Assembly: GCF_029888045.1 (NCBI RefSeq)
Contig: NZ_JARXRN010000025.1
Span: 340,368-404,367 of the forward strand
Length of the DNA stretch: 64,000 nt
Direction of reading: 5' to 3'
Source: Luteimonas rhizosphaericola
Lineage (GTDB): Bacteria; Pseudomonadota; Gammaproteobacteria; Xanthomonadales; Xanthomonadaceae
The position numbers and the translations under genes were made by a program. Each line of letters starts with the position of its first letter. Position 1 is the stretch's first letter. Below, one piece after another: positions 8,427 to 17,058 of this stretch. Below the pieces are notes generated by a model. That model had not been told where the DNA came from and did not search any database. It was given only the letters and a program-made list of their open reading frames with translations.

Positions 8427-8896
8427 GCGGCGGCACGGGGCGAGTGCTGGTGATCGCGGCCGCGGTGGCGATCGTCGCCACGGTGGCCGCCGCGGTGGTG
8501 GTGATGGGGCCGCCCTGGGTCCAGCGCGAGGCGCGGCTGGACGAGCGCCGGGTGCAGGACCTGGTGCAGCTGCAGGACGCGATCGAGGACCACGCGCGCC
8601 GCGAGGACCGGTTGCCGGAGTCGATCGCATCGCTCGGCGCCGAGACCGGCCGCGCGCTGTCGCTGGTCGATCCGGTCGACGGCACGCCGTATGCCTACGA
8701 ACCGCGCGACGGACGCCGCTACCGCCTGTGCGCGCGCTTCGCCACCGACACCCGCGAGGACCGGACGCCGGGCGGTTTCGCCGGCGAAGGCTGGCGGCAC
8801 CCGGCCGGGCACCACTGCTTCGAGCGCGCGATCGAACGTCGCGCCGTCAGGGCGGACGCCGTGCAGCCGATGCTCCCGCGAGCATCCACGCCGTAG
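8423..8896 (+). CDS. membrane-anchored hypothetical protein, partner of the DUF5671 protein
   Basis: A 157-residue protein starting at the GTG at 8423, which overlaps the upstream stop by 4 bases. One membrane segment (about 7-30) is followed by a periplasmic-type soluble part with a helical stretch rich in charged residues (VQREARLDERRVQDLVQL) and a DPVDGTPYAYEPRDG turn. The organisation resembles small pseudopilin-like proteins but lacks the prepilin cleavage pattern. The TAG stop at 8894-8896 is formed by the GTAG head of a palindromic repeat, so the last residues may not match relatives. Function unknown. Confidence 0.72.
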   Translation: MSGGTGRVLVIAAAVAIVATVAAAVVVMGPPWVQREARLDERRVQDLVQLQDAIEDHARREDRLPESIASLGAETGRALSLVDPVDGTPYAYEPRDGRRYRLCARFATDTREDRTPGGFAGEGWRHPAGHHCFERAIERRAVRADAVQPMLPRASTP

Positions 8897-8921
8897 CCCG
8901 GATAAGCGCAGCGCATCCGGG
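8893..8921 (+). repeat. GTAG-headed REP-like palindrome (copy 1)
   Basis: GTAG is followed by the stem CCCGGAT, an 11-base loop, and ATCCGGG. This is the pattern of the SMAG/REP family described in Stenotrophomonas. It pairs in opposite orientation with the copy at 9190. Confidence 0.88.
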
Positions 8922-9118
8922 GATTTGCGGGCGTCGGGACATCGCAACGCCATTCGCGCGGCGCAACTCTTTCGTCGCGCCGTCGCGGGTGACAATGACT
9001 GGCGGCAAATCCACAGGTCCCGGATGCGTGAGGCACGCGCCGCGCAAACGTGATCCGGACCCGACCGACGACGTCGGTCTCCGCAGACGCGGCGGTTCTC
9101 GGGGATTCCGGAAGCGCT

Positions 9119-9147
9119 CCGGACGCGCGTCGCTTGTGCGGGCTGCG
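9119..9147 (-). repeat. degenerate REP-like copy
   Basis: The stretch from 9119 aligns without gaps to 9191-9223 over 33 bases but has scattered substitutions that break the stem. It looks like a decayed duplicate of the neighbouring repeat. Confidence 0.55.
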
Positions 9148-9189
9148 CGGACGGGATGTACACCGTTGGAGGCCGGATCCTCAGGGGCC

Positions 9190-9218
9190 CCCGGATGCGC
9201 TCCGCTTATCCGGGCTAC
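9190..9218 (-). repeat. GTAG-headed REP-like palindrome (copy 2, inverted)
   Basis: CCCGGAT, loop, ATCCGGG and CTAC: the same element as at 8893 in the opposite orientation. Apart from these repeats the 375-base gap 8897-9271 shows no gene. Confidence 0.88.
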
Positions 9219-9271
9219 GCGGATTGGCGACGCGGAGATCCGATGCGCAGGCGCGCCGGGAAGACCCCGCG

Positions 9272-10045
9272 TCAGCCGGCCAGCGTCACCCATGCCGGGG
9301 CATGGTCGCTGGGACGTTCCCAGGTGCGCGGTTCGCGATCGATGCCCGAGGCCGTGGCCTGCGGGCGCAGCACCTCGGACACCAGCGTGAGGTCGATGCG
9401 CAGGCCGAGGTTGCGGCGGAATGCGGCCTGGCGGTAGTCCCACCAGCTGAACACGCCGGCCTCCCCGCTGTGCAGGCGGAAGGCGTCGTGCAGGCCCAGC
9501 GACTGCAGCCGCCGCAGCGCGTCGCGCTCGGCGCTGGACGTCAGGATATGGTCGTCGTTCCAGACATCCGGGTCGTGCACGTCGCGCGCATCCGGCGCGA
9601 TGTTGAAATCGCCCAGCACCACCAGCTTCGGGTGCCGCTGCAGTTCGTCCGCCAGCCAGCCGTGCACGGCGTCGAGCCAGCGCAGCTTGTAGGCGTACTT
9701 GTCGGTGCCCAGGTCCTGGCCGTTGACCACGTACAGGTTGACGATGCGCACGCCGTCGACGGTCGCGGCGATCACCCGCTTCTGGTCGTCCTCGAAGCCG
9801 GGGATCCCGGCCTGCACGTCCTCGATCGCGCGCTCGCGGGCGAGGATCGCCACCCCGTTGTAGGTCTTCTGCCCGTGGAACACGCTGCGGTAGCCCAGGC
9901 CGGCGAGCGCGGTGTCGGGGAACTTCGCGTCCTCGAGCTTGGTTTCCTGCAGCCCGACCACGTCCGGCGCCGCATCGCGCAGCCACTGTTCCAGGTGCGG
10001 CAGGCGCACGTTGAGCGAGTTGACGTTCCAGCTGGCGATTTTCAT
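9272..10045 (-). CDS. xthA: exodeoxyribonuclease III
   Basis: The 257-residue protein starts MKIASWNVNSLNVR and carries the AP-endonuclease/ExoIII active-site blocks: ETKLED (metal-binding Glu), NGQDLGTDKY, LGDFNIAP (Asp and Asn), LRIDLTLVS, and the C-terminal SDHAP (Asp-His). It cleaves abasic sites and degrades one strand from 3' ends during base-excision repair. The start at 10045 gives the usual family length and places the first motif at residue 4; a second ATG at 10063 would add six residues. It is not coupled to a neighbour. Confidence 0.95.
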   Translation of the reverse strand: MKIASWNVNSLNVRLPHLEQWLRDAAPDVVGLQETKLEDAKFPDTALAGLGYRSVFHGQKTYNGVAILARERAIEDVQAGIPGFEDDQKRVIAATVDGVRIVNLYVVNGQDLGTDKYAYKLRWLDAVHGWLADELQRHPKLVVLGDFNIAPDARDVHDPDVWNDDHILTSSAERDALRRLQSLGLHDAFRLHSGEAGVFSWWDYRQAAFRRNLGLRIDLTLVSEVLRPQATASGIDREPRTWERPSDHAPAWVTLAG

Positions 10046-10163
10046 GGGCGCGGCGGAGTCCATTGGCGCCCGCACTCTACCGTGGCGCGTCGGGGTGCGA
10101 AACCGCGGCCGCGCCTTGCGCAGCCACGCCGGTCGACGCGCGCGCCGCCGGCCGTCGCGCCGC

Positions 10164-12311
10164 TCAGCAGGCAGCGGCCTCGCCCGCGACGATGCCGGCC
10201 ACCTCGCGGTTGCCTTGCAGCAGCGCTTCGGCCGCGCACTCGTCCAGCGGGCGGCCAAGCAGGAAGCCCTGGCCGTCGTCGCAGGCCATGGCCTTGAGTT
10301 CGGCCAGCTGCGTGGCGTCCTCGATGCCGCCGCCGACCACGCTCATGTCCAGCCCGTGCGCGGTCGCGATCACCGCGGCCACGATGCCGCGCTGGTGCAG
10401 GTCGGCGAAGCGCGCCAGCTTGACCACGCTCACCGGGATGCGCGGCAGCCGCGAGAGCGAGGTCACCGAGGCGCCGAAGTCGTCCACCACCAGCTGCACG
10501 CCGATCTCGCCGAGGTCGGCCAGCGCCGCGAGCACACGCGGGTCGTCATGGATCAGTTCGCGTTCGCCGATCTCCAGCCGCAGGGCGGCCGGCGCCACGC
10601 CGTGGGCGTCGAGCGCGGCGCGCACGCGCGCGGCGAAGCCGCAGGCACGCAACTGGCTGCCGGAGATGTTCACCGCCATGCTGAGCGGCTGCGCGTCCGG
10701 GTGCGTGCCGTGGCGCGACGACCAGGTCGCGAGGCGGCCGCAGGCGGTGTCGAGCACCCAGTCGCCGATCCGCCCCATCAGCCCCATGCGCTCGGCCGCG
10801 GCCAGGAACTCGCCCGGCGCCAGCGTGCCGCGGACCGGATGGCGCCAGCGCAGCAGCGCCTCGAAGCCGATCACGCGCTGGTCCGACAGCGACAGCAGCG
10901 GCTGATAGACCAGTGCGAACTCGTCGCGCGACAGCGCGTGCTGGAGCTCGGCCTCCAGCTGCACCGCGCCGGTGGTGGCGGCGTCGGCCGCGGGGTCGAA
11001 GACGTGGAAGCCGTTGCGGCCCTGCTGCTTGATCCGGTACATGGCGCTGTCGGCGTTGCGCAGCAGGTCGCCGGCGCGCATCGACGCATCCGTGGTGACC
11101 GCGACGCCGATGCTCGCCGACAGCTGCACCTGCAGGCCCTCGCCGACGGTGAACGGCGCCGCCATCGCCTCGACCAGGATCGCCGCGATCGCGCGCACGT
11201 CCTCGTCGCGGGTCACGTGTTCGCACAGCACCACGAATTCGTCGCCGCCCAGCCGGGCGACGGTGTCCTCGCGCCGGGTCAGCGCCGACAGCCGCTGCGC
11301 CAGTTCCACCAGCACCTCGTCCCCGACGTCGTGGCCGTAGCCGTCGTTGACGGACTTGAAGTGGTCCAGGTCGATGAAGGTCAGCATCACCCGGCCGCGC
11401 ACCCGCTCCAGCCGCAGCAGCGCCTGGTCCAGGCGGTCCATCAGCAGGTAGCGGTTGGCCAGCCCGGTGACCGGGTCGTGCAGCGCCTGGTGGGCGAGCG
11501 CGAGTTCGGCCTCCTTGCTCACCGTGACGTCGCGGGTCGACGTGAGCACGCCGACCACCGCGCCGGACTCGTCGGTCTCGGGCGAGAGCGTGGTGTGGAA
11601 CCAGCCGCGCTTGCCGCCGGGCAGCGCCATGCAGAATTCGTGCTCGCCCTGGCGTCCGGTCTCCAGCACCTGGCGCAGCGCCGCCTCCCAGGAGTCGGCC
11701 GCCTCGTGCGCGGGCCCGACCTCACGGTCGGTGCGGCCCACCAGCTGCGCGAGCGAGCGGCCGCGCAGGCGCTCGCCGGCGGGATTGATGTAGCGGTAGG
11801 TGAGGTCGGGCGTGTACTGCGCGATCGCGTCGGCCGAGCCGTTGAGCACCGAACGCAGCTGCGCCTCCGCCCGCGCCAGCCGTGCGCTGGCCGCAGCGGA
11901 CGCTTCGGCCAGGCGGACCATCTCCTGCTCGGCCAGCACCCGGCGGGTGATGTCGTGGGACACGCCGAAGGTGCCGATGATCGCGCCGTCGGCGTCGCGC
12001 AGCGGGAACTTGCTGGTCGAGACCCAGCGCGCCGGGCGGTCGTCGAAGTCCTCGCATTCCTCCTTGTCCAGGATCGGCCGGCCGGTGCGCAGGATCGCCT
12101 GCTCGTCGGCAAGCGCCTCGGCCGCGTGCACGCCGGCGAACAGGTCGGCATCGGTCATGCCGCACATGTGCGCCTGGATCAGCCCGTGCCGGTTCGCCAG
12201 GCCCAGGCTGACGCGCAGGAAGCGGCTGTCCAGGTCCTTGAAGTAGATCGCCTCGTCGGAGGCGTCCAGCAGGTTGCGGATCCAGATGCGGTCCGGCTGG
12301 GGCTCGCCCAT
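10164..12311 (-). CDS. PAS-PAS-GGDEF-EAL protein with intact cyclase site and degenerate EAL
   Basis: A 715-residue soluble signalling protein. PAS-like domains lie at about 8-125 and 150-265, GGDEF at about 275-440, EAL at about 450-700. The cyclase signature RLGGDEF is intact (GGDEF 355-359), and an RxxD inhibitory site, RRED, sits at 346-349 with exact spacing. The EAL domain keeps EALLRW (484-), VNIS and DDFG. However, the AEGVE loop reads GGGIE (660-664), so the catalytic Glu is Gly661; loop 6 GTGYSS is GASVTS; and KID is KLA. I infer a feedback-inhibited diguanylate cyclase whose EAL no longer hydrolyses c-di-GMP. The start is uncertain: an in-frame ATG at 12422 adds 37 low-complexity residues. 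Confidence 0.88.
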   Translation of the reverse strand: MGEPQPDRIWIRNLLDASDEAIYFKDLDSRFLRVSLGLANRHGLIQAHMCGMTDADLFAGVHAAEALADEQAILRTGRPILDKEECEDFDDRPARWVSTSKFPLRDADGAIIGTFGVSHDITRRVLAEQEMVRLAEASAAASARLARAEAQLRSVLNGSADAIAQYTPDLTYRYINPAGERLRGRSLAQLVGRTDREVGPAHEAADSWEAALRQVLETGRQGEHEFCMALPGGKRGWFHTTLSPETDESGAVVGVLTSTRDVTVSKEAELALAHQALHDPVTGLANRYLLMDRLDQALLRLERVRGRVMLTFIDLDHFKSVNDGYGHDVGDEVLVELAQRLSALTRREDTVARLGGDEFVVLCEHVTRDEDVRAIAAILVEAMAAPFTVGEGLQVQLSASIGVAVTTDASMRAGDLLRNADSAMYRIKQQGRNGFHVFDPAADAATTGAVQLEAELQHALSRDEFALVYQPLLSLSDQRVIGFEALLRWRHPVRGTLAPGEFLAAAERMGLMGRIGDWVLDTACGRLATWSSRHGTHPDAQPLSMAVNISGSQLRACGFAARVRAALDAHGVAPAALRLEIGERELIHDDPRVLAALADLGEIGVQLVVDDFGASVTSLSRLPRIPVSVVKLARFADLHQRGIVAAVIATAHGLDMSVVGGGIEDATQLAELKAMACDDGQGFLLGRPLDECAAEALLQGNREVAGIVAGEAAAC

Positions 12312-12546
12312 GGACACGGCACGCTGCGGGGACGAGCGCTCGGGAAGGCAGGTCACGGTCGCGGCCGCCGGTCGACGCGCCGCGCGCGCGCCGCCGTCGC
12401 GCGGACGGGGACGCATGGGCATGGCGCGGTGCGGGTGCAGGGGACGGTCATGGGCGGCGACGCACGGTGGGTCGTCTCCGGTAACGGCTACCCGCGCGAT
12501 GTCTTGAAACCGTCACGGGCCGCTGTGCCCGGCTGGATAGGGCGGG

Positions 12547-14442
12547 TCAACCGGCACGCGCTTGCATGGTGGTGTCCGGGTGGCGGCCGCTGTCGTCGCC
12601 CGGGGCGCCCGGAGTCCCGTGGGCGACCAGCCAGGACGCCGCGAACTCGGTCGCCGGCAGGGCCCGCCCGAACAGGTAGCCCTGCAGGTGCTGGCAGCCG
12701 GCATCGCGGAAGAAGTCCCGCTGCGCCGTCGTTTCCACGCCCTCGGCCACCACCTGCAGGCCGAACGCGTCGGCCATCGCCAGGATCGCGCTGGCGATCG
12801 CCTCTCCTTCGCCCGGCACGGCCTGGACGAATGCCATGTCGATCTTCAGCTTGTCGATCGGCAGCCGACGCAGGTAGGCCATCGAGGAGTAGCCGGTGCC
12901 GAAGTCGTCGATGGACAGCTGGAGGCCGCGCGCGCGCAGCCGAGCCAGTTGCGACACCGCCAGGTCCGTGTCCTCCATCAGCACGCTTTCGGTCACCTCC
13001 AGTTCCAGGCAGCGCGCCGGCACCGCGGTCGTGCGCAGGACGTGGTCGATGAACGCCGGCAATGCCTCGTCCCGGGTCTGGCGCACGGAGAGATTCACCG
13101 CCACCCGCACGTATCCGTGGCCTGCGGCGTGCCACGCCGCCATCTGGCGGCAGGCCTCGGCGACCACCCAGCGTCCCAGTTCGATGATCAGCCTGCCTTC
13201 CTCGGCGATGGGGATGAACATCGACGGCGGCACCGTGCCCAGGTCGGGGTGGGTCCAGCGCAGCAGCGCTTCCGCGCCCTGGAGGCGGCCGGTCCGCGCG
13301 CAGACCTGCGGCTGGTAGTGCAGCGCCAGCTGGCCGGCGGCGATCGCCAGGCCGAGGGCGTCGCGGATGCCGATCCGCGCCAGCTGCGCCTCCCGCAGTC
13401 GCGGTTCGAACGCGGTCGCGCGATTGCGGCCTTCGCGCTTGGCGCAGTACATCGCCATGTCGGCGTTGGCGGCGAGCGAGTCCAGCCGGTCGGCGTCGTC
13501 GGGCCAGAGGCTGGTCCCGGCGCTGGCGGTGATACTCAGGGTCACCCCGTCCACCACGAACGGCGCGGCGAACCGGGCCAGGATCGCTTCGGCGGTTCCG
13601 ATCACCTGCGCGACGCGCGCGGGCTCCAGCACCACCACGGCGAACTCGTCGCCGCCCAGCCGGAACAGGTGCTCGCCCTCGCCCAGGGTCTCGACGAGGC
13701 GCGCGGCCACCTGCCGGAGCAGCTGGTCGCCGCCCTGGTGGCCGAGCTTGTCGTTGACGTCCTTGAAGCGATCCAGGTCGAGCTGGATCAGCGCCATGCG
13801 ACCGCCGCGCGCGCGTCCATCCTCGAGCTGCGCGTTGAAGGCATTGCGGTTGTGCAGGCCGGTCACCGGGTCGAAGTGGGCCAGGTAGCGCAGCTGCGCC
13901 TCCGCCCCCTGCGCGCGCTCGCGCATGCGCCGCATCAGCGGATAGGCCAGGGCGTAGGCGACCAGCGCGGCGATGCAGAACGCCAGCAACAGGCCCCACA
14001 CGCGCGCATGCGCGCGTGCCATGTCGATCTGCAGCTGCACGACGCCCACCTGGCGATCGTGCAGCCGAACCGGCGCGCTGACCCAGGTACAGCCGCGACG
14101 GCAGTCGGTCGTGGCGTCGGCAGGCGCGGCGCCGTCGGTCTGCGGATAGCGCGCGATCACCGCAGCGGTGTCGTCGAGGATTCGCGCCCGCCGCACCATC
14201 GGCACCGAGGCCAGCGGGGCCAGGGTGTCGGCGGCCCCGGCGGCATCGCGGAACATGACGGCCGCGGCGCTGCTGGACGCGACCACCCGCGCCTGGGCCT
14301 CGGCGTCGGCCAGGTATTCGGCGCGAATGCCCACCCACTGGATCAGCATCAGCACGCCGCCGGCAAGCAGCAGCACCAGCGCCGCGGCCAGCGTGTTCAT
14401 CCGCACGCCCGGCAGCCCCGCCCTCAGCGCGGAGGCGCTCAC
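12547..14442 (-). CDS. membrane GGDEF-EAL protein of YfiN type (CHASE8-like sensor)
   Basis: A 631-residue inner-membrane protein: membrane segment 1 at about 16-37, a periplasmic CHASE8-like region (about 40-145), segment 2 at about 147-167, a linker, GGDEF (motif 263-267) and EAL. The GGDEF site RLGGDEF is intact, but the RxxD inhibitory site is missing (GEGE in its place). The EAL signatures EALLRW, VNLS, LEVTES, DDFGTGYSS, KLKID, AEGVE and LQGYLFG are all intact, so hydrolysis of c-di-GMP is predicted. The GTG start at 14442 overlaps the YfiR stop (GTGA). In Pseudomonas YfiR represses YfiN from the periplasm; that partner has no EAL domain, so this fusion differs. Confidence 0.9.
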   Translation of the reverse strand: MSASALRAGLPGVRMNTLAAALVLLLAGGVLMLIQWVGIRAEYLADAEAQARVVASSSAAAVMFRDAAGAADTLAPLASVPMVRRARILDDTAAVIARYPQTDGAAPADATTDCRRGCTWVSAPVRLHDRQVGVVQLQIDMARAHARVWGLLLAFCIAALVAYALAYPLMRRMRERAQGAEAQLRYLAHFDPVTGLHNRNAFNAQLEDGRARGGRMALIQLDLDRFKDVNDKLGHQGGDQLLRQVAARLVETLGEGEHLFRLGGDEFAVVVLEPARVAQVIGTAEAILARFAAPFVVDGVTLSITASAGTSLWPDDADRLDSLAANADMAMYCAKREGRNRATAFEPRLREAQLARIGIRDALGLAIAAGQLALHYQPQVCARTGRLQGAEALLRWTHPDLGTVPPSMFIPIAEEGRLIIELGRWVVAEACRQMAAWHAAGHGYVRVAVNLSVRQTRDEALPAFIDHVLRTTAVPARCLELEVTESVLMEDTDLAVSQLARLRARGLQLSIDDFGTGYSSMAYLRRLPIDKLKIDMAFVQAVPGEGEAIASAILAMADAFGLQVVAEGVETTAQRDFFRDAGCQHLQGYLFGRALPATEFAASWLVAHGTPGAPGDDSGRHPDTTMQARAG

Positions 14443-14948
14443 AGCACGCGCCTGGCCAGCTTCAGCAGCTGGCTGCTGAGGGTGATGCCACGATCGCGCG
14501 CGCGCGCGGGATCGACATCGAACCGGATCCGGTTGCCTTCGCGGACCAGGGCGATCGCGCTGGCGCCGTCGGGCAGGGTGCAGGCATCGCAGATCACCAG
14601 GGTCCCGGCGGCGGCGACCACCGGCGTCTGCGCGCCGTGGACCAGCACATCGCATCCGGTCACCGGGCTCGCCCAGCGCACCTTCACCGGCCGGCCGGCC
14701 AGCTGCCGACCGGCGAGGCCTGCGATCGCCCCTTCGAGCTGCGCGTCCACCTGCAGGCAGATGGTGAGCGCCTCCGCCGCGGGCGCCTGCCAGTGCGAGA
14801 ACGCGGCGATGTTGTAGACGAACGCGGCCTTGAGCGCGTGCTCGTCCACCTGGGCGCGGGCGGTCCCCGCCGCGCACAGCCCCAGTCCGAGCCCCGCGGC
14901 GAGCATCGCGCCGCTCAGGGTCCGGAGTCGATGGCCTAGAAGCGCCAT
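14439..14948 (-). CDS. yfiR: YfiR family periplasmic regulator (DUF4154)
   Basis: A 169-residue secreted protein with a signal peptide (about 1-32). The typical YfiR opening is HALKAAFVYNIAAFSHW, followed by CLQVD and later GCDVLVHG, TLVICDA and a final IRFDVD..RARDRGITLSSQLLKLA. It has several cysteines, including the pair in LVICDAC. YfiR proteins bind the periplasmic part of YfiN and hold the cyclase inactive until redox or envelope stress. Its stop overlaps the cyclase start by 4 bases, and its start overlaps the receptor gene end by 13 bases. The three genes are therefore one translated unit. Confidence 0.92.
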   Translation of the reverse strand: MALLGHRLRTLSGAMLAAGLGLGLCAAGTARAQVDEHALKAAFVYNIAAFSHWQAPAAEALTICLQVDAQLEGAIAGLAGRQLAGRPVKVRWASPVTGCDVLVHGAQTPVVAAAGTLVICDACTLPDGASAIALVREGNRIRFDVDPARARDRGITLSSQLLKLARRVL

Positions 14949-16960
14949 GTCGCCTCGAGCAGTACCTGTCGCCCGCCGCGCGGGTACAGATCCTGGGTGA
15001 ACTCCGGGCCGACGGGGTCGAATGCGCGCTCGTCGAGCAGATTGCGCACGCCCAGCGAAAGCGCGATCGGCAGTGCGGCAGGCCGCCAGTGCAGGTTGGC
15101 GTTGACCACGCCGTAGGCCGGCGCCGTGCCCGCACGGCTCGCGCGCGCGCCCATGCGCTGGGCGCTCACGGCGACGCCCCAGTCGGCGGCGACCGGCCAG
15201 TAGCCGGACACCCGGGCGATGCCGCGCGGGGCATCGAGCGGCCGGGCGGTTTCCGAATCGCTGACGTCGCTGTAAGCGTAGCTGGCGCGCAGCGACATGC
15301 CCGACGGGCGCTGGTAGGCGTATGCCAGTTCCGCGCCGCGCGAGGCGGCGCTGCCGGCATTGGTCAGCATCAGCGAGTCGTCCCCGACCGGGACCAGGGT
15401 GATCAGGTCGCGCAGCCGGTAGTGGTAGACGCTCAGTTCGGCGCGGCTGTGCGCCGACAGGCCGATGCCGTAGAACAGCTCGGCGGTGCGCACGTGCTCG
15501 GCCCCCAGCGCGGGATTCGCGAATTGCGAGCCATCCTCGTACTCGACCTGGTAATAGCGCTCGTACGCATTGGGCGAGCGGAACGACTGGCCGACGATCA
15601 GCTTGAACACGCGGTCGTCCCGGCGCGACATCACCAGCGCCATGCGCGGGCTGAGCCGCACGGTGCCGAGGTCGCTGCGGTCGGCGCGCAGGCCGCCGCT
15701 GAAGCTCCAGTGGTCGTCGAGCCTCACCTGGCTGTCCACGAACACGCCCCAGCTGGCCATGTCCTGGCGCGAGTCGAGGTACACGGCACCGGTGTCGAGG
15801 TCGAAGTTGCGCTGTTCGATCGAACGGTCCAGCTGCGCCTCGGCCCCGGCGACCAGTGTGTGGCGCGCGCCCAGGCGCGTGACGACCTGGCCCCCGATCG
15901 AGAAGGAGCGCCCCGACGCGATGTCGCGGTTGAGGTAGAGATCGCCCGCTTCGCCGTAGACGTAATCGCCGACGTACCGGAAGTCGTTGACCTCCAGGCG
16001 CGCGCTGGCCTCGCTGGCGTCGCCCAGACGCGCGCTGTAGTGCGCGCCGAAGCCGACCCAGCGGTCCTGCACCTGCCCGCCCGGCGCGCCGAAGGTCTGC
16101 AGGTAAGGCGCCACCGGGTCTTCCTTGCGGCGGTCGCCGGCGAACAGCTGCAGCGCCAGCGCGCCCTCAACGTGGCGCGCGAACAGCTGGCGCACGCGTT
16201 CGTCGTCGTTCCCCATGCTCCACCCGCGCGACGGGCCGTCGGCGAATTCGGGCACGAACAGGTCGCGACCGCGACGGTGGAACTGGCGCACTGACAGCAG
16301 GGTGGAGCCGTCGCCGCCGGACAGCGGTACCGTGACCTGCGCGCCGCTGCTCCCGGCATTGCCGGCGACCGCGCGCAGCTGGCCGTCGCCGAAACTCCGC
16401 GCGTCGCGGGTGAGGACGTTGATCACGCCGAAGAAGGCATTGGAGCCGTAGACCGCCGAGCCCGGGCCCGGCGCGTACTCGATCCGGTCCACCAGCGCCA
16501 TGTCGACCGGGAACTCGACGCCCACCGGTCCCTGGCTGTAGACCGCGTCGTTGATCCGCTGGCCGTTGACCAGTACCAGGAAGCGGGTGTTGTAGTCGCC
16601 GGCGCGCAACAGGCCCCGGGTGCCGAGGTAGGTATAGAGGCCGGTGTCGCTCAGGAACAGCCCGGGCAGGCTGTCGAGCGCCTCTGCCAGCGTGCGCCAG
16701 CCATGGCGACGGATCTCGTCCGAGCCGATCACCTGGACGACCGAGGGCGCCTGCGCGACGCTCTGCTGGAAGCGCGACGCGGTCACGATCTCGACGTCGA
16801 GCAGTTGTTCGAGCGAGAGCGTCGCCAGGTCCGGGGCGTCCTGCGCGCCCACTGCCGGCGCCAGTCCGCTCAGCAGCCACAGGACGGCGAAGCGGCGCGC
16901 GGATGGCGGCCGGAAGCCGGGGCGATGGCCCTGCCGGGGGCGGGGCACGGGGATGGTCAT
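14936..16960 (-). CDS. TonB-dependent outer-membrane receptor (YfiR-associated)
   Basis: A 674-residue receptor with a signal peptide ending near residue 39. A LSLEQLLDVEIVTASR segment opens the plug domain, and the VLVNGQRIND and GPGSAVYGSNAFFGVINV motifs are present. A beta-barrel ends in the canonical terminal aromatic (ATWRF). The compact size and plug sequence fit siderophore or cobalamin-type receptors rather than the large sugar receptors. Heading the receptor-YfiR-GGDEF/EAL operon, it may report a ligand to the c-di-GMP system, but no direct signalling domain is seen. It starts 98 bases downstream of the hypothetical gene at 17059. Confidence 0.9.
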   Translation of the reverse strand: MTIPVPRPRQGHRPGFRPPSARRFAVLWLLSGLAPAVGAQDAPDLATLSLEQLLDVEIVTASRFQQSVAQAPSVVQVIGSDEIRRHGWRTLAEALDSLPGLFLSDTGLYTYLGTRGLLRAGDYNTRFLVLVNGQRINDAVYSQGPVGVEFPVDMALVDRIEYAPGPGSAVYGSNAFFGVINVLTRDARSFGDGQLRAVAGNAGSSGAQVTVPLSGGDGSTLLSVRQFHRRGRDLFVPEFADGPSRGWSMGNDDERVRQLFARHVEGALALQLFAGDRRKEDPVAPYLQTFGAPGGQVQDRWVGFGAHYSARLGDASEASARLEVNDFRYVGDYVYGEAGDLYLNRDIASGRSFSIGGQVVTRLGARHTLVAGAEAQLDRSIEQRNFDLDTGAVYLDSRQDMASWGVFVDSQVRLDDHWSFSGGLRADRSDLGTVRLSPRMALVMSRRDDRVFKLIVGQSFRSPNAYERYYQVEYEDGSQFANPALGAEHVRTAELFYGIGLSAHSRAELSVYHYRLRDLITLVPVGDDSLMLTNAGSAASRGAELAYAYQRPSGMSLRASYAYSDVSDSETARPLDAPRGIARVSGYWPVAADWGVAVSAQRMGARASRAGTAPAYGVVNANLHWRPAALPIALSLGVRNLLDERAFDPVGPEFTQDLYPRGGRQVLLEATWRF

Positions 16961-17058
16961 GGGCGTCGGGGCGGGAAGAGGCGTCTCGCGCCCGTTATCG
17001 GCGGTCCGCCCCGTGTCTTGACCTGCGTCCGGCCGCGGACCGGCCGTCGGGAGCGCCC

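Noticed and set aside
5361..8630. Antisense open frame of about 1090 codons opposite the 714-residue protein
   Set aside because: It crosses three plus-strand genes and their spacers, has no domain, and looks like a compositional shadow; the sense frame has a ribosome site and balanced composition.
8893..9218. Possible CRISPR array from clustered palindromic repeats
   Set aside because: Only two intact copies and one decayed copy in opposite orientations with irregular spacing; no cas genes. They fit REP elements instead.
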